Notes under the pieces: generated by a model
What the model was told of the DNA's origin: nothing
The model's input: only the letters and a program-made list of their open reading frames with translations
The model's database searches: none
Assembly: GCF_932294415.1 (NCBI RefSeq)
Contig: NC_065537.1
Location: 620,001 to 684,000 of the forward strand
Reading direction: 5' to 3'
Length of the DNA: 64,000 bases
Source: Quercus robur
Taxonomy: Eukaryota > Streptophyta > Magnoliopsida > Fagales > Fagaceae
Shown: in pieces, positions 58,870 through 64,000 of the stretch
Layout of the letters: the number at the start of each line of letters is the position of its first letter
How positions within the stretch are numbered: the first letter of the stretch is position 1
Program-made: the position numbers and the translations under genes

Positions 58870-59130
58870 TCAGTAGACACAATTTGCTGGTTTACGAGAG
58901 TTTGGCTAGAGCTGTAAGATAAGGAGAAATTGAATTATGTGTGACAGTAACACTTCCTGTTAGTCACTTCAATATGACTTCAGAGACTAATATGTTACTG
59001 TCACAATTTGCTGGTTTAAGAGGGTTTGGTAGGAGCTGTAAGAAAAGAAATTGAAAATGAAGTATATGTGACAGTAACACTACCTGTTGGTCATATCCAA
59101 TATGACCTCACTGACTAATATTTACTTTTT
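58870..59130. repeat. Tandem duplication of about 120 bp
   Basis: CACAATTTGCTGGTTTA and GTGACAGTAACAC(T/C) with their surroundings occur twice (58880-58950 and 59000-59075). It lies directly after the candidate exon. Confidence 0.75.
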
Positions 59131-59374
59131 TTTGGTGGCTTTTGGGGATCATTAGAATTTTTCTGAAAAATCCAGCATGAAACCATGTAGCTCTATAGTT
59201 TGGCCATAGGAAAGTAATAATAACTTTGTAGAATACATAGTAGAGCATATTAACTTTGTGGCATGTGTATATAGAGTTTAGAGCATCTCTTTTGTCAGAT
59301 TTATTACAATACAGTGATGCAGTGGTGTTGGTGGTGAATATGAGTTTAGCATGGCATAAAAAATTAAAAATTAT

Positions 59375-59391
59375 CCCGCGCATTGCACGGG
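59375..59391 (+). other. Helitron-type hairpin without CTAG
   Basis: CCCGCGCATTGCACGGG folds with one mismatch, then TTAAAATCC in place of the usual TTAAACACTAG. Probably a damaged or recombined Helitron 3' end. Confidence 0.55.
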
Positions 59392-59393
59392 TT

Positions 59394-60750
59394 AAAATCC
59401 GGATGTTTATTTTCTCTCTTTCAATGTTTTAGCCTTAAATTATAATCTTTGTTTTTCCTGCTTTACTAACTTTATAATCTTTTTCAAATTGGAATTCTTA
59501 TATTCTTTGATTATTTACTGCCTTTTTTGAAATAGAAATTTACAAATAATACTAAACAAAGGTGCATAATGTCATCAGGGACAATCTAAGTCATTAGATG
59601 ATCTGCATTTATAGGGATAGGCAGTTGGTAAAAGAAAAAAAGGCAAGTAGAAGATACTAACTGGTATGTTAGAGACTATGATGGTCCCAAAGTGGTTGAT
59701 TTCAAAGTGTATAAGCTTGATGAAGAGTGGGGTTGATGGGAGTTGGAAAAAAGCTTGGGTGATCGAGCTTTTCTTCAATGATCAAAATGAAACTCACTCA
59801 TGTTTTCAACTTGGAAGATAGTAGCTCATGGTTAAAGACCATTTTAAAATCTGTCTGTCAATGATCATATGGAATTTTCACATGTGAAAGCAATCAGTTG
59901 GATGGTGTGGAATAGTAAATGTGGGTACTGGTAGAGAGAATATGATATTGTGTGTGTGTATATATATATATATATGGCTTGCGGAAAATTGTGTTCATGC
60001 TTCTACCTGCACTTCAACTTTATAGTTTCCACACAAGTTCAAAAGATTAAATTAATAGTGTGTTGAATGAATGGTCCAAACTCCATATTTTGGGCAAAAA
60101 ACCAGGTTGAAGAAGGGACATAAACGTGGTATTAATTAGTAGTGCTTCATAAGTAATAGTAATCTTTAAAGTTTGCAAAATGAATCAATTTGATTGCCAT
60201 GCCAATCTAGACACTAATGTGTCATGAATTTCGATAATTTAAGACCTATTTATTAACCCTTGATAAGGAGGGTATTAGCTGTCATAAAATAAAAAAATTC
60301 AAGTTTTTATCGAGAATTATAATACTTTCAACTTTAAGCATTTTAACTTATTTGCTTACATACATTCTCATAAAATCCCAATATTTTTTAGATACAAATA
60401 TATTACTTCCTTTTTTCAAAATAATAATAATAATAAATTTTAAAAAATGCAAAGATAATACATATAAGAGAGATAGAGAGAGAAATCTTAAGATTTAAAA
60501 AATATTAAACCCATCATGATAAATTAGTTTTAAATTCTGATTTCGATTTTGACATTGTAAGTGCTATTTTAAAATTTTCATTTAAAAATTTATAATTTCT
60601 AATACATTAGCTATATACTTATTTAATTAAATCGTTAGATTTAATAGATGGCTTGGTCAATTAGGAATCACACCAAAGCTCTAGATGGAGCTAAATATAT
60701 GTGTGTTACATTGGTGTTTTAACATTTGATAGCAGTACGATGCTTAAGGG
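59394..60750. other. AT-rich DNA, no gene seen
   Basis: The first 135 bases repeat 56081-56215. Contains a (GT)/(TA) run near 59950. Confidence 0.5.
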
Positions 60751-62888
60751 CAGGGGCGTAGCCAGGAATTTGCACATGGGGGGGCCAATTCGAAGGTTGA
60801 AATCGATGACGATGAGTATCATTACTGTATGGATAGTCTATATTTTTAAGTTGATATGGACATTTTTTGAAATAAACTCATCTGATTTCATCTTGTTTGT
60901 TGATAGGGAATTCACATATTTGTTTACGTGATCCTAGATCACGATCTATCTCTTTAGATTGAATTCTTAAACATTTGGAGGGGTATTCATCAGGCATTAA
61001 AATATCAACATTTGTTTTTACAGCCACCGTGTCCTAATTTCTGAATTGCTAACATCTTTTTTCTTAAAGAATGCATCAATTGTTTTTCATTTGCTCATAA
61101 TTCTTTTAGTTTTAAAAATATGACTAAAAAATTAACCTGAAAATAACTTTAAAAAATAAAATTTTAATTAGAAATTTTTACTTAGTTATATGAATGTTAT
61201 TCATACTTAGGAAAAAACAAAATTTCCACTATAATTTAAACAGTCAACCCATTTTTAATACGATTTTAATTAATAATAACCCCTCAAACAAAAACAAAAA
61301 TAATTTAATTAATTTGTCTTTTATTATGTATTGGTTAATTTAATTATATAGCTTTGATTATTGTTGTTTAGCGTAACAATAAATAAAGTGGGCCAACAGC
61401 TTTTTGTTTTATTTGGAGTACCTAAAACTAGTGGCGACTTCAGGAAATTTTTCTAGGGTATTCCTTACACAGTTTAATAAAAAAATAAATTCATATATTG
61501 ACGCTAACAACAACCAAAAAACACACAAATTCATATTTGAACGAAGATTTTCTAAGTTAAAGTTAATACAAATCCGCTTAGAAGATGAAGATGAATTTTT
61601 CACAAAAAATAAATCTTAGGTACATGGTTTCTTTGTCAAATATTTGTCAATAATAACTAGCAAAATAATAAACAATAAATTATAAATTCATTTGAAATAT
61701 TAATAAAATTATTAATTATTTTTATTTAATTGTTTAATTATTTTTCTTTACTAACCACTAGTAACCTAGTACACACCTCACTGTTAGTTTTGCACAATGT
61801 AAAAAATACAAGTACACTGCATCATGATTCAACCCACTGTCTAACGTAGTTCATTTTTTATTTTTTTATTTTTGTCTTTTAATAATGTGTTGTTCTGGGT
61901 GTTGCTTTTAAGTACAGAAATACACAATTACATATTTACATATATACACTTACAAAAAAAGCCAATTTAGCCAAAAGAGAACCAAAGGAAAGCCTAAGTC
62001 TAAGTCAGAGTAAAGGAAAAGAGAGATTTCAAAAGACAAAAAAATAGTCACAATGACAAGGCAGAGCAGAGATGAGATAAAAGAAAAAGAGAGAGGGAAC
62101 GCCGCTCTCAGTGAGGCTCAGAGCAGAGATGAGATAAAGAAAAAGAGACAGAACTGAAATACCTTGATGTTGCCTGAGGTTCTTATCCCGATCTCGCCGT
62201 CACGGTGTCGCCAATCTCCGATCTGCGCAACGGAATCTCTGATCTCGCCGTCGACTGCTCTGGGTGTGGCTGTTGCAGTGTTGCTGAGTCGCTTTTGCAG
62301 AGGACCTGAGGTTTCCGTTGCCGTTGGTTGTTGTCGTTGAGCTGTTCTGGTTTTGCTTTTTTTTTTTTTTGATAAATGGTTTTGCTTTACTTGATGAATC
62401 TGTTGCTCATGCTCTGGTTTTTTTAGGTTAGGTTGTAATCGCGTATATTGGGTTTTGATTTCTTATTTTTGATTTTATTTTTATTATTTTTTTTTTTTGA
62501 GATTCCGTAGGTTTGCTACACTTTACCTTGTTTTTTTTTTTTTCTTTTGATTGGGTTCCTAATATGTTGTTTAAGATTGATGATGGGCTTTTTTTTCCAT
62601 GGTGGGCTTGTCCTGTTACATCTTTTTTTTTTAGATTTTAGTTCAAAATTTTTTATTTGGGCTTCTCTCTTTTTTCGCTTGAAAGTAGAACAAATGAATT
62701 TTTTTTTTTTTTCTTTCTGAGGGTGTTAAAGCTGGGGCTGGGCTGGGAGGATAGTTGAGAAGTGGGGAGGGGGGGCCGGCTGTCCAATGTTGAGGGGGCC
62801 ATTTATTTTTTCTTCATAGTCTAGTGGAAATTTTTTTTTTTTTGCAGGGGCCACGGCCCCCCCAAGCCTCTACGTGGCTCCGCCCCTG
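60751..62888. mobile_element. Non-autonomous hAT transposon, 2.1 kb
   Basis: It starts CAGGGGCGTAGCCAGG and ends with CGTGGCTCCGCCCCTG, inverted repeats of the CAGGGGCGGAGCC type. CTTAAGGG lies on both sides (60743-60750, 62889-62896), a perfect 8-bp target duplication as in hAT insertions. No transposase frame is present. The interior is AT-rich except for a GC-rich block at 62160-62340 that looks like captured leader sequence, and GTGGCGACTTCAGGAAATTT at 61431, which resembles the end of another element. Confidence 0.85.
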
Positions 62889-62896
62889 CTTAAGGG

Positions 62897-63375
62897 GTTT
62901 CAACACAAGTATGGCTTTAGGCTTGGCATTTTGTATAGTGATGTAGATTGAATCAAATCTAATACAACCGATTCTGTTACAATGAGAGACTACTATGCAT
63001 ATCGATTGTGTTCATAACTAGATTTCAACATGCATACTTTAGAATGTATAGTAATAAAATCTTGTTTTGTAAATGGAATTATGGAATTTTTTGGAGCAAT
63101 TACTGCATTTTAAAATAATAAACAAACAGATTGATAACTAAAATATCTTACACACTTATTTCATACTTCAATAACTATATTCTCTTGAACCCACAACATT
63201 TTCATTTAACATTTTCTCTAGATCATGTGTTGATGCTAAGTTATGTCTGTCTTTTAGAAGAACATCTACACATTAACATCATTATCTAAACAACTAGCCA
63301 TCAACCCCTTCCCTATTTTATCATCACATTAAGTATAATATATTAAGTTGATTGTTTTCTAATTCATAAAATGAT
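62897..63375. other. AT-rich end of interval D, no gene seen
   Basis: No ORF, repeat or known motif was recognised. Confidence 0.5.
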
Positions 63376-63403
63376 CACGCGCATTGTGCGGGTTAAACAC
63401 TAG

Positions 63404-64000
63404 TCTATATCTATATATTACTAAAAGTTGAAGCGTAGCGTTTAATGTTGCTGCTCTCATGTTGCACCACATCAACTGTCCCGTCATTTTTTTTTATTTT
63501 AAATATATATAATTTGTCCTACAATTTTAAAATGGTTATTACACTTTTTAGCCCTATAAATGCAGCCCACTACTTATTTATTTACTTCCATTATCACCCT
63601 ATAATAAATCTAGCCCACTACTTATTTATTTACTTCTATTATCACCCTATAATAAATCTGTATAATTAATCCAGCTCACCTCTTATTTATTTAGTTCCAC
63701 TATCAAAGCCCAACCCAAAGTCTTTTCAGTTCAGTTTTAGGATTTTGTGTGAGGCTTTTTAGCTTAAAGAAAAAAAAAACATATATATATATATTACTAG
63801 AAGCTGAAGCGTAGCGTTTAATGCTACTGCTCTCACGTTGTGCCACATCAGCTGTCACGTCATTTTAAAAAAAAAAAAAAAATTTGTCCTACAATTTTTA
63901 AATGGTTTTTACAATTTTTAGCCCTATAAATGTAGCCCACTACTTATTTATTTACTTTCACTATCATCCTATAATAAATCTAACCCATTACTTATTTATT
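63404..64000 (+). mobile_element. 5' part of Helitron E with a duplicated start, runs out of window
   Basis: TCTATATCTATATATTACTA begins right after the previous CTAG. The string TATTACTA(A/G)AAG(T/C)TGAAGCG appears at about 63415 and again at 63791, followed each time by the same 200 bases or more. The 3' end lies beyond the window. Confidence 0.65.
63410..64000. repeat. Tandem copies of the Helitron E 5' region, about 378 bp
   Basis: GCGTAGCGTTTAATG, TTTGTCCTACAATTTT and TAGCCCTATAAATG recur in order. A smaller 47-base unit (CCCACTACTTATTTATTTAC) is repeated inside the first copy near 63566 and 63613. Confidence 0.85.

Larger units (their letters stand above)
52137..63403 (+). mobile_element. 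Helitron-derived interval D with captured exons and nested elements
   Basis: It begins TATATAAAATAGCAAAAGCTG immediately after Helitron C and closes at the hairpin-like CACGCGCATTGTGCGGG (63376-63392) with CTAG at 63400-63403 before T. A second hairpin, CCCGCGCATTGCACGGG (59375-59391), lies inside but has no CTAG after it, so the interval may be two Helitrons. A Tourist-like element (52300-53111) and an hAT (60751-62888) are nested. Captured exon-like pieces are listed separately. No Rep/helicase ORF is present. Confidence 0.5.

Overview
The window is repeat-dense nuclear DNA of a flowering plant. The evidence is Ty1/copia Sireviruses, an En/Spm (CACTA) transposon, an L1-type LINE, Helitron ends, Tourist- and hAT-like elements and a plant-only S-protein homologue (SPH) family, in an AT-rich background with split plant-type exons. 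It looks like a woody eudicot. A Fagaceae-like source is only an impression, not demonstrated. Apart from the two SPH copies, no complete host gene was recognised; almost everything else is mobile DNA or its debris.

Layout. 1-6065: most of a Sirevirus whose pol is gone (5' LTR tail, PBS, broken gag, extra ORF, PPT array, 3' LTR). 6066-8177: SPH copy A with flanks. 8597-16808: a CACTA element with degenerate TIRs, subterminal repeats, a 191-bp tandem array, a TNP2-type transposase and a TNPA-like gene. 16809-19384: repetitive, non-coding. 19385-21519: SPH copy B, a near-exact duplicate of copy A. 21520-24446: LINE RNase H scrap, T-rich DNA and a Tourist-like foldback. 24447-36800: an old inverted CACTA relic containing a solo LTR (TSD AAACT) and a 9.5-kb Sirevirus (TSD CACCC) of one family. 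36800-39239: low-complexity DNA. 39240-44962: a minus-strand LINE with a 16-bp TSD. 45607-64000: a train of Helitron ends carrying captured exons, with a Tourist-like element and an 8-bp-TSD hAT nested inside.

How the parts relate. The Sirevirus pol polyprotein supplies protease, integrase, reverse transcriptase and RNase H. Both Sireviruses carry the same kind of extra ORF between the pol position and the 3' LTR, followed by repeated polypurine tracts. The CACTA element pairs a catalytic transposase gene with a TNPA-type DNA-binding gene and arrays of short inverted subterminal motifs that could be its binding sites. The SPH genes encode small secreted cysteine-rich proteins; they keep a TATA box and a poly(A) signal and are identical in protein sequence.

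Most notable: the mosaic divergence of the SPH duplication (no substitution over about 1.34 kb, then about 5% over the next 0.77 kb); an LTR motif echoed just upstream of the extra ORF in both Sireviruses; a 191-bp array shared by the CACTA element and its relic; and head-to-tail Helitron junctions with tandemly duplicated 5' ends. All calls come from reading the sequence by eye; no database search was run.
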